A stretch of 64,000 bases of DNA from Selaginella moellendorffii (taxonomy: Eukaryota > Streptophyta > Lycopodiopsida > Selaginellales > Selaginellaceae): contig NW_003314410.1 in NCBI RefSeq assembly GCF_000143415.4, positions 1 through 64,000 of the forward strand, written 5' to 3'. This document shows positions 1 to 10,801 of this stretch, one piece after another. The position numbers were made by a program, and so were the translations under genes. Position 1 is the first letter of the stretch; each line of letters starts with the position of its first letter. A model generated the notes under the pieces. It saw nothing but the letters and a program-made list of their open reading frames with translations. It was not told the origin of the DNA and did not search any database.

Positions 1-505
1 ATCGTGTGGTGAGGAGTCCCAGAGGACCGTGGGACTTAGTGGTCGGGCCTATGGGCCTCGATCCAGTGGCAGTGTTGGCAAACACGGCCAAGGGCAGAAA
101 GGGACTTAATGGGGACTGACAGAGGAATATTGGGGAATGCTATTCCCCTTGTCGGTGGGCATCCTAAGGATGCTAAGGAGTGGATCTGAGATGACCACTC
201 ACAGATGGTTTGCCTAGTCTTGGAGAGCCAAGATTGTGATGCAAGTGGTATTGGACTACCAGTGTGGCAAAGGTGATTGGGCATGGCCTTAGCGTAACAA
301 GCTGCCATGTCGGTGGTACCTTTGAGTGTCGGTCATGGGATCGGACACGTGGAGCACTTGGACCAAGTGCAAATGTTGAGTGGCATGGATGCCATTTTCG
401 GGACTAGCAAGTCCCAAGTCTGGAATTGGACTTATGGAGGTTGTGAATGAGACTCCTCCAAGTGGTTAAGTGACTAAAGTAGAATGGAAAATTTAGTCGC
501 TTACA
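1..505 (+). repeat. 5' LTR, 3' portion only
   Basis: This is the right-hand 505 bp of the 5' LTR, cut by the window edge. It aligns with 5881-6398 and ends in TTACA, the usual terminal CA. Compared with the 3' LTR it lacks a 13-bp segment (present at about 6346-6361) and one A near position 15. Similarity stops right after the CA, which fixes the LTR end at 505. Confidence 0.85.
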
Positions 506-508
506 ATT

Positions 509-520
509 TGGTATCAGAGC
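509..520 (+). other. Primer binding site, initiator Met-tRNA type
   Basis: TGGTATCAGAGC begins 3 nt after the LTR end. It complements the 3' end of plant initiator methionine tRNA, the commonest primer of plant LTR retrotransposons. It sets the orientation of the element. Confidence 0.9.
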
Positions 521-2981
521 TGTTCCTTAGTCCGACTTTTATTGGTGCTCAAGTATATCACCATTGATGTTGGCATCGGAAGGTCCTAGGAGTGGGCCTA
601 TCCTTGAGGAGTAGCATGTCGAGAGGACATGGCTCTCCACTCAAGTTCATGTGTGAACTTGGGCACAATGTGGTGGATAGAAAAGGGCTAATAATGGAAC
701 GACTTTGGGATCTTGGGAACAGTATAAGGTCTCCACAGAGAGCTGAGGATGTGATCAAAATGAGCATTTGACGCAGCAAACGGGCTAACGTAGTTGTGAT
801 AAACAACTATAGTTGGGATCACGGGAAAGATGTAGACTCCAAAACAATAAAGGAGTCACAAGATTATCCTCATATAGTTGAGGTTGGTGTTCATGAATGT
901 GAGACCAGAGGTAATGACCGTGGGAGGTCAAATACGGAAGAGGACACAAGTCCTTGAAATGGTAGCCGGGGCTACCTTTAATAAATGCTGGAACAACCCA
1001 AGGAGTTGGGGGGTGTACTTAGAGATGAGTTGGTATTCTCATCGCATGGACAAGTAGTCCTAAGGGGCAAAGGTTGCCCCCAGAGAACAAAATCAAGTGT
1101 CAGAGTAACACTTGTGAAAATAGTCCTTTTGAGTAGGACAGGAATGCAAAAAGTGTATTCCAGTGAGCTAGTGCCTCACAAGTAGGACCTTACGAGTCTG
1201 TGGATTAACCAAGTCCAAAACTGTTGGATGACTCAAGTAGAGTCAAGGGATGGTCCTAAAAGGACTGATGGAAGCATCTAGACTAAGGTGTATTGTACCC
1301 CACAAAGGATGGGGGGGGATCATAGGATCCAAGGATGAGAATAAAGGGTATCTCATCGATGGCAAAATGTGCCATGCTAAAGTCGTGGGAAAGGTGTTCC
1401 CAAAAAGAAAACAACTTTGACACAAAGTTGTGTGTGACCTCTATGATGCAGTGCTAATGGATGGTTGGCATGAGAAAGAGTGGTATTGGTCTTGGCAAAG
1501 ACTTAGACACAAAGATGAAATGTCATAGAGGTAGGCTCATAGAGCCGATGGTGTGGAGACACCAAATGTGCCAAGGTGTGATACCTTGAGGCTATGTTGG
1601 TGGGTTCATGAGAACCCCTTGCCAAAGGAATCCCAATAGAAATGGGAATGGCATAGCCTAAGCTGCAGAGCATGCAGTTAGAGTGTGGTGACCCAGATAA
1701 TGATGGAGGTGTGGAAGCACCAGCAATGAGTTGTAGGACTTGACAACTACGAGGCAACTAAGCAAAAGGTGCAAAATAATTGGTTAAACAGGTAGAAGGT
1801 AGCTACCCAAGCTTTCTTAATGGCATAGGGAAGTTGGATATACCCTTACGGGGGATAAGTTGCTTATGTTGCGATATAGTAAGTCAATATCATAAAAGGA
1901 AATACTCATTATCAAGGAAGCCGTCATTGGGACACCCGAAAACTCTAGAACACCAGGAGGTGGTGTTTGATGTCGCGAGGGCAGTAGATAAGGCCCAAGG
2001 GACTAAGTCCCTAGCGAATGATGGATAGTAGGTGCTATCCAAATGTCCAAAGTGGTGGAGACAGGAGAAGACTATCTACTCGAATTGGACAAAGCCAAAA
2101 ATGGAATTTTGGCAAGGCTAGCGATGGGCATGCAAAGGCCCATAAACAACAACGAAATCCTGGTGTGTGGGATTATAGGGTGAGCATACCTAGATTGAGG
2201 AACCACTCCCTAGGCTATCGGGTAGGTTCATCCCTAAGAATACTTGCTAAGGCATGATAGAAAGTGCAAAGCTATCCTCCTGGTCTGGAGGAGAATGACC
2301 GAAGGAAAGGTGTGAAGCAAAAAGCAAGAAGTAAGGGGATAGAACCGAACCATAGGAATCGAAGGGCATAACCAAGGTTGGTTATGCCAGCTGGGAGTGG
2401 AGAATCAAGTGGGGGCTCGAGGGTGTTGCCGCTAGCAACCGTGATGCCATGGAGAGTCTAAAATATGGAATTGTCCATGTTAGACTATATGGTAATTGGA
2501 AAGCTTGCAAAAAATAGGGCCTTAACAAGCTAAGGGACAGAGTTCCTTCAAGGTTCCCAAAGAGGATTCTAGGTAGCTTAGTACCTAGAAAGGCCAAGCA
2601 TAAATAGTTCAAGGAACGCGCGAAATTAGAGTGGCATAGCAGAAGCATGGTCTTGAAGCTTGCCATGAGGCAAGGCTATCAAGGTTAGGGAAGTAGTTCC
2701 CGAGTGTTCAAAGAGAAGGCTTTGAACAAAAGTCGATGATCAAGGGCTTTCACGCTTGTGCAGAAACCATGTTACAGTGGTCGAAGGACTTGCCAAAGCG
2801 AGATTGGCAAGTCAGGGGAACAAATACCCTAGTTGAAGGTGATAACTTCAAAAAGGGTGGGCCATGGGGCCAAACATGGAGGAGTCCATGCATGATCACA
2901 GGCTTGTCAAGTGAGAGAACTTGGCAGTGGGGAGGAACTAGGTTCCTAAGCTGTGATCTATAGCGCGCTTTAAGTATAAGT

Positions 2982-3107
2982 TGGTGCACTGGCGTGGGGA
3001 GTCACGCCAGGCATCCTAGGTGATGCTGTCCGTAGATGCATATACGGAGGTTGGGTTCGAGTCCCGACCCTCTAGTGCTTGGGTTCGAGTCCCAAATCAC
3101 TAGGGCG
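2982..3107 (+). other. tRNA-like box A / box B segment with T-arm hairpins
   Basis: Inside the retroelement, TGGTGCACTGG (2982-2992) fits the pol III box A consensus and GGTTCGAGTCC (3054-3064) fits box B; the same 11-mer recurs at 3082-3092. Each box B sits in a T-arm-like hairpin, TTGGG/CCCGA and TTGGG/CCCAA around a 7-nt loop, and the second is extended by a CTAGTG/CACTAG outer stem. No complete cloverleaf with a plausible anticodon arm could be drawn, so it is not called a tRNA gene. It may be a captured tRNA or tRNA-derived SINE fragment. Confidence 0.45.
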
Positions 3108-3171
3108 TGGTGATGGTTTGGAATATGAGGACACTCATATTTCGGTGGTCATGGACTCTCAATGAGGATAT

Positions 3172-3392
3172 TGGCTTGGGCACACCGCCAAGCGGGGGAT
3201 GCCCCGAAGTCGTGATGCACAGTTAGATTGCTTAGTGTGGCTCAGCATATCTAACTTGAACACTTTGGTGCTAGTGATACCAAGGATGTGGTGAATGAGA
3301 TGGGGACACCCAGTCTCAGTTGCTATGGACCCTTGGACGAAAGGGCTGGCTTGGGCGCACTGCCAAGTGTGGGGGATGTCCCCGGGGTCGTA
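3172..3392 (+). repeat. Diverged direct repeat pair inside the retroelement
   Basis: A roughly 42-bp segment at about 3172-3213 (GGCTTGGGCACACCGCCAAG onward) recurs at about 3346-3392 with substitutions and small indels; both copies end in a run of G and C followed by GTCGT. The copies lie about 175 bp apart and suggest internal duplication during evolution of the element. Confidence 0.55.
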
Positions 3393-4420
3393 GTTAACAA
3401 GTTAAAGGTCTAGAAGACCTAGTACCTATTGGCAAACCTATTAAGGTGCCGAGGTGAGATCATTAGGTGATCTTGTGGCTAAATAAGGACAAGGTCCTTG
3501 TTTGGGTTAAGGAATAAGGTTCCTAATTCAAAGTGTTGATTTGAACTATTGATGATGGTGTGGCTTGGTCAAGGTGACCAAGTGGGAAAAGCACCTTAGG
3601 GAAATGAGCTATGTCATTGCGATGGCATAGTGTGTCCAAGGAAAGTAGTCTCTAAAGAGACCCATAGGAGGGTCACAAAGTTGGGCCGTGGATAGAGCCC
3701 ACAGCAGAAGATGCTAAAGAGACTTATTAGGGGTGAACACCCTAGTCTTGGCAAAGCAGAGCCTTTGCTATGGAATCAAAAGAATACCTCAAGGAGGGAA
3801 GTAGAGATTTGATGTTGCTTGGTACAACAATCAACGGATAGGAGCAAAAGATGAGTGGCCAAGATAGGGCCGTGGAATCCCTTGGAAGGAATCCAAGTGA
3901 CAAAGTTAGACGAGGAACACTAATGTGTTGGACGCTAATAAATTGCGGGAAAGGAAGTGTGTTTCCAAAGATGGATTCCGAATTGCTCCGATTTGGCGAA
4001 AGTGGAAGCTCCAAGGGAGGGAGCGATAAGGTAGCCAAATGATAGGGCCATGGACAGCCCTAGTACAAAGTATGATAAATGGAACTTAGTGCCCAAGGTG
4101 GCACGAAATAGAACAGAGGATGATGGTGCCTTCAAGTAATGAACTTCCTAGGATGGGGAAATGGAGTTACACAATCTGTGCAATGCAAGGTGTTGGAGAC
4201 ACCTAGGAAATTGACTTCCAAAAGTCAAAAGAGTAAAAGTTCCAAGGTGCAAACGTTTAATAGATGGAAATTGAGACTACTCGAGAAGGAGTAGTGGGAT
4301 TGACTTAGAGAAGGGTCTCTAAGAGGTTTAGCGAGAACTAAACCAATAAAAGGAGAGAACCACTACATGTGGTCCAATCAGTCTTTAAGTTGGAGAGACT
4401 GCCCTCCTTAGAGGATAGGC

Positions 4421-4555
4421 AAGGCATAGTGAGCCTTTGGTGTCAAACCATTGAGGAATATGCAAAAGGCATGGTGAGCCTTTAATGTCAAACCATTGAC
4501 GAATATGGAGAAGGCATGGTGAGCCTTCAATGTCAAACCATTGACAAATATTAGC
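4421..4555 (+). repeat. Three tandem 45-bp repeats
   Basis: Units start at 4421, 4466 and 4511, each with AAGGCATRGTGAGCCTT and then TGTCAAACCATTGA. They are diverged by a few bases per unit and lie in the 3' half of the retroelement interior. The period is a multiple of three but no protein is recognisable. Confidence 0.85.
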
Positions 4556-4890
4556 TAGGTGCCAAGGATGGAAATGGTAACACATGCGGGTGTTACTTTA
4601 TAAAATGGTTTACCGTTCGATGAGGACATCGAACTTCGTCTATGGGTGGTGGAGTTGTGAGACACAAAATCCCTAGGCCCCAAAGTGGAGTTGGAAGGGC
4701 GCCACGTGGTAGTGGCCGAAGCGAAAGCCAAACAAGCGTAACACATTTGGAATAAAAGCTCCGACTTGAAAGGTCGAGAGTGGGAGTGGAACTCCCAACA
4801 AAGTGCTCGAGGAATGAGCACGAAGCGAGCCATCAGCGAGGCTCTAAAAAGGGACCCGAAAGGACCAACACATGACACGTGGAAGTGTCC

Positions 4891-5372
4891 GAGATGGAGT
4901 CCAAGGCGGACCCAAGATGGAGTCCCAGATGAACTCGAAGTGGAGTCCGATATGGAGTCCGAGATGGAGTCCGAGATGGACCCGAAGTGAAGTCCGATAT
5001 GGAGTCCGAGATGGAGTCCAAGATGGACCCGAAATGGAGTCCGATATGGAGTCCGAGATGGAGTCCGAAAGGGAGTCCGATATGGAGTCCGATATGGAGT
5101 CCGAGATGGAGTCCGATATGGAGTCCGAGATGGACCAAGATGGAGTCCGAGATGGACCCGAGATGGAGCCCGAGATGGACCCAAGATGGAGTCCGAGATG
5201 GACCCAAGATGGAGTCTGAGATGGACCCAAGGTGGAGTCCGAGATGGAGTCCGAGATGGAACTGAGACCAGGACCGGGACCGAGACCGAGATCGAGACCG
5301 AGACCGAGACCGAGTCCGAGTCCAAATCCGGGACCGAGACCGAGTCCGAGTCCGAGTCCGAGTCCGAGTCTG
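4891..5372 (+). repeat. 12-bp minisatellite passing into a 6-bp repeat
   Basis: From 4891 to about 5260 the sequence is a degenerate tandem array of a 12-mer close to GAGATGGAGTCC, with GAGATGGACCCG and GATATGGAGTCC variants, around thirty units. From about 5260 to 5372 it becomes a hexamer array of GAGACC and GAGTCC. The repeat unit lacks stop codons on the complementary strand, which makes long spurious ORFs rich in Ser-Arg-Thr-Pro or Gly-Leu. It lies 48-544 bp upstream of the polypurine tract. Confidence 0.9.
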
Positions 5373-5419
5373 AATACTAATACAGGCAGTTGGGTGAAAG
5401 CCCAAAGCGATCGTCCCCC

Positions 5420-5434
5420 AAGGGGGGGGGGGGC
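5420..5434 (+). other. Polypurine tract of the first LTR element
   Basis: AA followed by twelve G and one C lies directly before the TG that opens the 3' LTR. Purine runs here prime plus-strand DNA synthesis. The same AAG12C arrangement occurs in reverse complement at 7930-7944. Confidence 0.75.
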
Positions 5435-6398
5435 TGCGGGGGGTTCCAAAAGTATAGTAGGGAGAGTGTGGGGGTTGGAGCCCAGTGGAGCCAGTTTGGC
5501 CAGGAAAGGCCAGTTTGGCCTAGGCAGGCCAGACCCAGTGTTGGGTGATGAGCTGACCACTGGGAAGTCCAAAACTAGAGTGAACACGGACCGACAAGCT
5601 GGGTAGCTTGGTGAAGTGTTCAAGAGCCGGCTCTAGTTCCCCCGGGAGATCGACTGGCCAATGCTCCCAGTCCAAGTGTGGGTGGCACTACCTACTTGGA
5701 TACCAAGCGTGGCTCAATGGAACCTTGCTCTAAGCCCATGGCTAGAGCACCCAAAGGCGGAAGGCGGGGAGAGTACCCAGGTGGCTCACGTAAGGCCACG
5801 GTGTTCCGAAATGTTGTCCCAAAGGCCCAGACTGTGGAAAGGAAGAGGAGCAGTCCTCTGGGGCAGTGACCAAGGACATAGTCGTGTGGTGAGGAAGTCC
5901 CAGAGGACCGTGGGACTTAGTGGTCGGGCCTGTGGGCCTCGATCTAGTGGCAGTGTTGGCAAACACGGCCAAAGGCAGAAAGGGACTTAGTGGGGACTGA
6001 CAGAGGGATATTGGGGAAGGCTATTCCCCTTGTCGGTGGGCATCCTAAGGATGCTAAAGAGTGGATCTGAGATGACCACTCATGGATGGTTTGCCTAGTC
6101 TTGGAGAGCCAAGATTGTGATGCAAGTGGTATTGGACTACCAGTGTGGCAAAGGTGATTAGGCATGGCCTTAGCGTAACAAGCTGCCATGTCAGTGGTAC
6201 CTTTGAGTGTCGGTCATGGGATCGGACACGTGGAGCACTTGGACCAAGTGCAAATGTTGAGTGGTATGGATGCCATTCTTGGGGCTAGCAAGTCCCAAGT
6301 CCTGAATTGGACTTATGGAGGTTGTGAATGAGACTCCTCCAAGTGGTCGGAGGTGTGGTTAAGTGACTAAAGTAGAATGGAAAATTTAGTCGCTTACA
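5435..6398 (+). repeat. 3' LTR, 964 bp
   Basis: It opens with TG right after the polypurine tract and closes with CA at 6398. The part from 5881 matches 1-505. The next bases, TTTAT (6399-6403), are a candidate target-site duplication that cannot be checked because the left flank is outside the window. The left boundary is inferred from the polypurine tract and TG, since the 5' LTR start is not visible. Confidence 0.75.
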
Positions 6399-7411
6399 TT
6401 TATGTGATTATCAAGTGCTAACTTGATTCGACAAAATGTAACATAAATGCCACACTCCACCGATAGAGATTTACAACACTCAACACCACTAACTTTTGTT
6501 CACAACACGGACAAGCTCATGCCACTCTCTTTCCGACCAAACTCAAAACTAATCCAACACCAAGCTACTCAAGGAGCAATAGCAAGGTTCCTTGGAAAAG
6601 AATTGAGCATTGCAACCCAAGTCTTCCAACAGCAAGCCTAGACAAAATGGTATAGCGCTTCACCACTATCCATCCCATGACTCACCACTTGTAAGACCAT
6701 CATTTCCAACATGCATCAAGGTAGGGACTCTTGATTGCATATTGTGAACACGAGCAATGAGTCACACATCATTGTGAATCATCTCTCCAAGAAGAGAAGA
6801 TGATTTACGTGTTCGATCCTTCGTCCCTGATGACTCTCTTTTCAGTCTCTACTTTGACCAAACCTCAAGCTTGCTTTCACATTGCCTTCAGTTCAATCCA
6901 AGAAAAGTTTATGAGAGAGCACGGCAATGATTACTTGAATTAATAGACTAATCCCTATAGTCTTGATTGATCCACTTGTAACCATGCCTAAGAAGGATCC
7001 ACTAGTGCCGTGCTAAATAGCTACGGACCAGCCTATTTGCCACTCATAGCAAACCCAGGGAAGGTTTACTTTTTCCCATGGTACATGGAACAACTCATGG
7101 AACCACTAATAGGCTAACATTAATCCTGCCAACTAAAAGTGTAACCTCAAGTTGCTAATGTGCCTCACTCACGAGCCCAAGCTCAAACTTGTGCGAACGG
7201 AACAACTCAATGTCTCTTGTGAGCCCAAGCTCAAGCTCACAAAATATGGTACAACAAGGTAACCAAATCCATACACAAGGAACAATTGCGAAGCCTTTAC
7301 ACCCAAACGTGTACCCACTCGGATCATCGTATTCATCTCTGCGTATGCAACGAGACTAGTTGCCCAATCTCATTGTATAGTACTCGCTCAAAGTCCTTCT
7401 CTGATACCAAG
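6399..7411 (-). mobile_element. Internal 5' part of a second, minus-strand LTR element
   Basis: At 7399-7410 the minus strand reads TTGGTATCAGAG, a second initiator-Met primer binding site, directly inside the LTR that begins at 7412 on the + strand. Internal sequence of this element therefore runs leftward from 7398. No retroviral coding domain is visible in its roughly 1 kb. It stops at the 3' LTR of the first element, which may have inserted into it. Confidence 0.6.
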
Positions 7412-7929
7412 TGTAGCGCACGTGGTTTTGACCCTTTATCCTATGGTGATTTACCATAGGATAGCACCACAAAGCGGAACCTAACCCTCTTTGTGCCATG
7501 TGACAGATGCCACATGTCACATGCCACGTGTCCATAGGAACCCGAGGTTCAGGGCCTTGGGCCACTGAACGAAGGAACGGTGCCAAACTCCCAAGCACGA
7601 AGCCAAGGAGTGACGGAACCGAGCCACGAAGCAACTCCCGAGCATAAAGCCCAAGGAGCGAAGGGATAGGAGCCCGGAGTGACTTGGAACAGTCCTAGAG
7701 TAACCAGCATCCCAATGCCAGGACTAACACGCAAAATGGAGCCAAACAAAGTCTGGCGTTATTTCGGCATACTGGTGGCCTAATGCGAGGACATGGGTAC
7801 TCCACCAGCTAGCATGGAATAGAACTTGGGCTTAGACCCAAGCCAGACGCAGAACAAGGATAGGCATGCAAGTGGGAGCTAGATTATGCCTCAGGTTGGT
7901 TGGCCATGCCCAACCTACCCACTATCACA
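7412..7929 (-). repeat. LTR of the second element, 518 bp
   Basis: On the minus strand it opens with TGTGATAG after a polypurine tract and closes with CGCTACA before the primer binding site, so it has TG...CA ends. It carries two strong palindromes: an 11-bp stem with 5-nt loop at 7437-7463 (TATCCTATGGT/ACCATAGGATA), and 9-bp arms at 7497-7505 and 7515-7523. Both a primer site and a polypurine tract flank this single LTR, so internal sequence lies on both sides. Confidence 0.6.
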
Positions 7930-7944
7930 GCCCCCCCCCCCCTT
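7930..7944 (-). other. Polypurine tract of the second element (reverse complement)
   Basis: The + strand has G then twelve C and TT; read on the minus strand this is AAG12C just before the LTR's TG. The 15 bp further upstream (GTGAAAGCCCAAAGC on the minus strand) also match the region before the tract of the first element, so the two elements belong to related families. Confidence 0.65.
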
Positions 7945-9388
7945 GAGGAACACACGCTTTGGGCTTTCACCCCAAGCCTCCCTTAGTATCAGGAGTTAGT
8001 CTCTGGAACAAGCTCGAAACTTACTAAATATAGAATGGCGCTAAATTGCGAATTTGGATACGGGACGAACACCATTGTGTTCAGGCCGATCTCTACATTC
8101 CGTAGATATGCCAAATGAGCAAATCTGGACACTTTCCATAAATAGCATTTGGGACCAAAATGAGACCAACACAAAGCGCATGATAGTGAGGGTGTTTGGC
8201 AGACACGGTAAGCTATCATGTAGCGATATTGAGGGACCAATCTCAATACGCGAGGGTTCTTGTCACTAGCAAGTGCAAGACATAACGAGACGGGAACTCC
8301 TTACCAGGCTAAGTATGCTTAGCTAATAACACGTAGGAATTCCGTCCTTATGCTCGTCCGGTCTAAGTACACTTGAAATGCCCAGTTAACTCCACTAGCA
8401 CAAGAGGGACTAATAAAGGGTTCAGCAATACCGACCTCCTACCATCGTGGCAGTAAGGTAAGAGTGTCCGTAAGGACTAGTCGACAGGTAACTTTCGATA
8501 CCCGAAGTCACATTCGCGACACTTGCCTAGGCAAAAAGCAAATCAAAACTACAGAAAAAAAACAATTTCAAAACCATACATAGATAAAATCTTCAGCTCA
8601 AGAATCATGGTTGCTGTCCTCTTTGCTTGTGAAACTACAAAACCAAAAAGAAATAAATCAAGAAATACTAAAGAATAAAGAGAAAAACCAAATCTTCATA
8701 AGAACTTGTTTCTGTAAACAAATCTTGACGACTGAACAATATCCATAGCACAATCCAAATCTGACATATCTATGTGATTGATTAAACAGAATTACCTCTA
8801 GTTAATTTATACTAGTAAAAAGAGCAAAAAATAAATTAGACTTCACTTTGAAGAATCGAAAACAAAAAAGAATAAAACTTTGAGCAAAATCTGTCAACTT
8901 GGTGACAAACCTTTTCAACCTTTTCAACCTTTTCATGCACTGACTCTTCTTGTTATAAACATCCTTGCCAGATACTTCTCATCATCATCCAAGCTGAAGC
9001 TAGAAGCAGCCTGACTCTACTCCTCAGCTGCTACAATCTCCCTCTGTCCGTCGCTTTAAAAAAGAGGAATGAATAGGAATAGAAAGATTGTTGTTTGCAT
9101 GGACTTGCGTGTCCAAGTCAAAGCCCAGCATTTATGTCATGGTTTCCTTCAAAACTCAAGGTTCGGTCACCATCCATCAATTGAGCCTCAATTTGTTCTT
9201 CCCAACAACTCCTCTTTGAAAAGACTCTCCCTCCTCCATTGATCTTTGTTTTCTACCCACTGCCCACTCGCATAATAGGGAGCCATACAAAGGAAGATCT
9301 AAGCTCCATCCATGGATGCATTCCAGGTTGATTGATTGATTCTGGGAAATCAATCAATACTGCCATGGTGGGTTTCTGATCCTGGATC
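7945..9388. other. No gene recognised; probable 3' interior of second element, then AT-rich DNA
   Basis: The first part (to somewhere near 8521) is probably the 3' interior of the minus-strand element, because it adjoins the polypurine tract, but it has no coding domain I can name and its right limit is uncertain. From about 8522 the sequence is AT-rich with many short A runs and no usable ORF. Confidence 0.4.
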
Positions 9389-9757
9389 GTGGCTCTCAGC
9401 TCAAACCTCCAGGGAGAGGCAATCCTCAATCAATTCACTAGTCCAAATATGATTTTCTTGACACTTTCCAGGGACAAGAGCAATCCATTGGAGCCAGTGG
9501 AGAATGTGGTGGCCGGGAACAACAATAGCATCATGATTGATCTTGAGGGGGCCTTGCTCAAATCCCTGAGCTGGTTTCAATGCTTCATGCATGTCACAAT
9601 TGAGGCTGGAAGCCCCCTATGAGCACTCCTCTTTTTCATTCTTCCCTTCACATGGATTACTGGCTGCCTCATCCATCCAGCCTTGGCTCCAGATTCTCCA
9701 GATTCATCCAGCTTCATGGCGGTGCCTGGATTGAGGGCCTTGGCAGTGGAACTTTGA
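9389..9757 (+). pseudogene. Glycerol-3-phosphate acyltransferase (GPAT4/6/8 type) N-terminal fragment
   Basis: The conceptual translation from about 9530 reads IDLEGALLKS, then F-x-C-F-M, then IEAGSPL, a stop, and ALLFFILPF. This matches the N-terminal HAD-like region of land-plant GPATs, where DLDGTLL is followed by an EAGSFLRAL-type hydrophobic segment. The in-frame TGA at 9620-9622 stands exactly where those proteins have Arg, consistent with a CGA to TGA change. The frame resumes to a second stop at 9755. The acyltransferase domain with its H-x4-D motif is absent, so this is a dead fragment, not a gene. In the living family the enzyme makes acyl-glycerol precursors of cutin or suberin. 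Confidence 0.55.
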
Positions 9758-10801
9758 GAGCTCTCTTGCAATTGCCAATCTGGACATAGAACCCAACCAA
9801 TGCATTGTACATTACATAGTTTCTTTGGCTCATGCTCCAAAAACCACACACACTCATGATGATACAAAGTGGTTAGAAAAGTTTATAAATTATAAATATG
9901 GAATTCATCTAAATGAATAACCACCATTGGATGATAGAATATCTTAGAATATCCAAGCATATTCTAAGTATATTCATTACCATCCCCTACAGGTTTGCTT
10001 AAGCAAACCAAAAATAGTTTTTATCTCCTATGGGAGTTTTTTTTATCATAGTTCTCTTTTATAAATAATATATTAGATTAATAGTCTAGCTTTATTTCTT
10101 AAAATATAAAATTATAAAATTATATATTCATGTGATGTTGCTTAAAATGATTTAAAACGATTTTTTTAATTAAAAAATTAGAGTTATAACTAGAGTTATA
10201 TCCATGATTTAATAAAGTCAAATTAGACAATTAATACTAATTAAAATTGAAATAAATTATATTAAACATTTCTTTTTATTTATGAAATTATTGAAATTTA
10301 ATATATTAAATTCTAATGAGAAAGATACTTTAGTTAATCATCTGAAAAGAACTACATCCTGGTCTTCATATAATTTGTATACTTTTTCAGCCTTTGTAAT
10401 CTCTTTTTCTTATGATAAAATTTATATTAACTTTAGTTAAATTACTCTAAGTACAATATCCTAAAAACCCTAGTTTATAAGTTCTTATTCCACATCTACA
10501 TTTTATAATAAAGGAAAATATATTGTTCTAATATACTTAATATATAAAAGATGGATTGAACGCAATAGAAGATTGAAGTTGTTCTTGAAGCTTATAAATT
10601 TAACTTCTTACTTTTATAAAAATTTAAAAGTTTACTCAATTCAATAAACATGTTTTTCTTTTTTTGGCTGTAAAAATCTTAATAATTGAAGTTTTTAGAA
10701 TATTGTAACATTTCTAATCTTTTATTTGATCAAATTTCAAGCGTTTTAGGACCCCATTTTGCCATCACAATAACAGTTTATTATAGAAGGATTTTGGGAG
10801 A
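9758..10801. other. AT-rich intergenic DNA
   Basis: Strongly AT-rich with no ORF or structured repeat that I can support. Its composition resembles 51740-54400 and differs from the gene-bearing parts of the window. Confidence 0.6.

Larger units (their letters stand above)
1..6398 (+). mobile_element. Non-autonomous LTR retrotransposon, 5' end outside window
   Basis: Two copies of one sequence (1-505 and inside 5435-6398) enclose about 4.9 kb of internal DNA. The left copy is followed after 3 nt by a primer binding site matching the 3' end of initiator-Met tRNA, and the right copy is preceded by a polypurine tract, so the element reads on the + strand. The interior holds only short ORFs (under about 100 codons outside the repeat tract), and I recognise no gag, protease, integrase, reverse transcriptase or RNase H. 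A long non-coding interior with intact cis sites is the definition of a LARD-type element mobilised in trans. Over the shared LTR part I count about 18 substitutions and two indels (roughly 96% identity), so insertion is not very recent. The superfamily cannot be told without a coding region. Confidence 0.8.

Noticed and set aside
2982-3064. Functional tRNA gene
   Set aside because: Box A and box B fit, but no anticodon stem or matching acceptor stem could be formed.
4555-5623. Long minus-strand ORFs of 190-259 codons rich in SRTP/GLHLG repeats
   Set aside because: They arise only because the 12-bp and 6-bp repeats lack stops; three overlapping frames are open at once and they lie antisense in a retroelement.
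7412-8521. A longer 1110-bp LTR ending at GCGACA (8521)
   Set aside because: It has a possible TGT...ACA pair of ends, but the polypurine tract at 7930-7944 shared with element 1 places the LTR boundary at 7929; kept as an alternative only.
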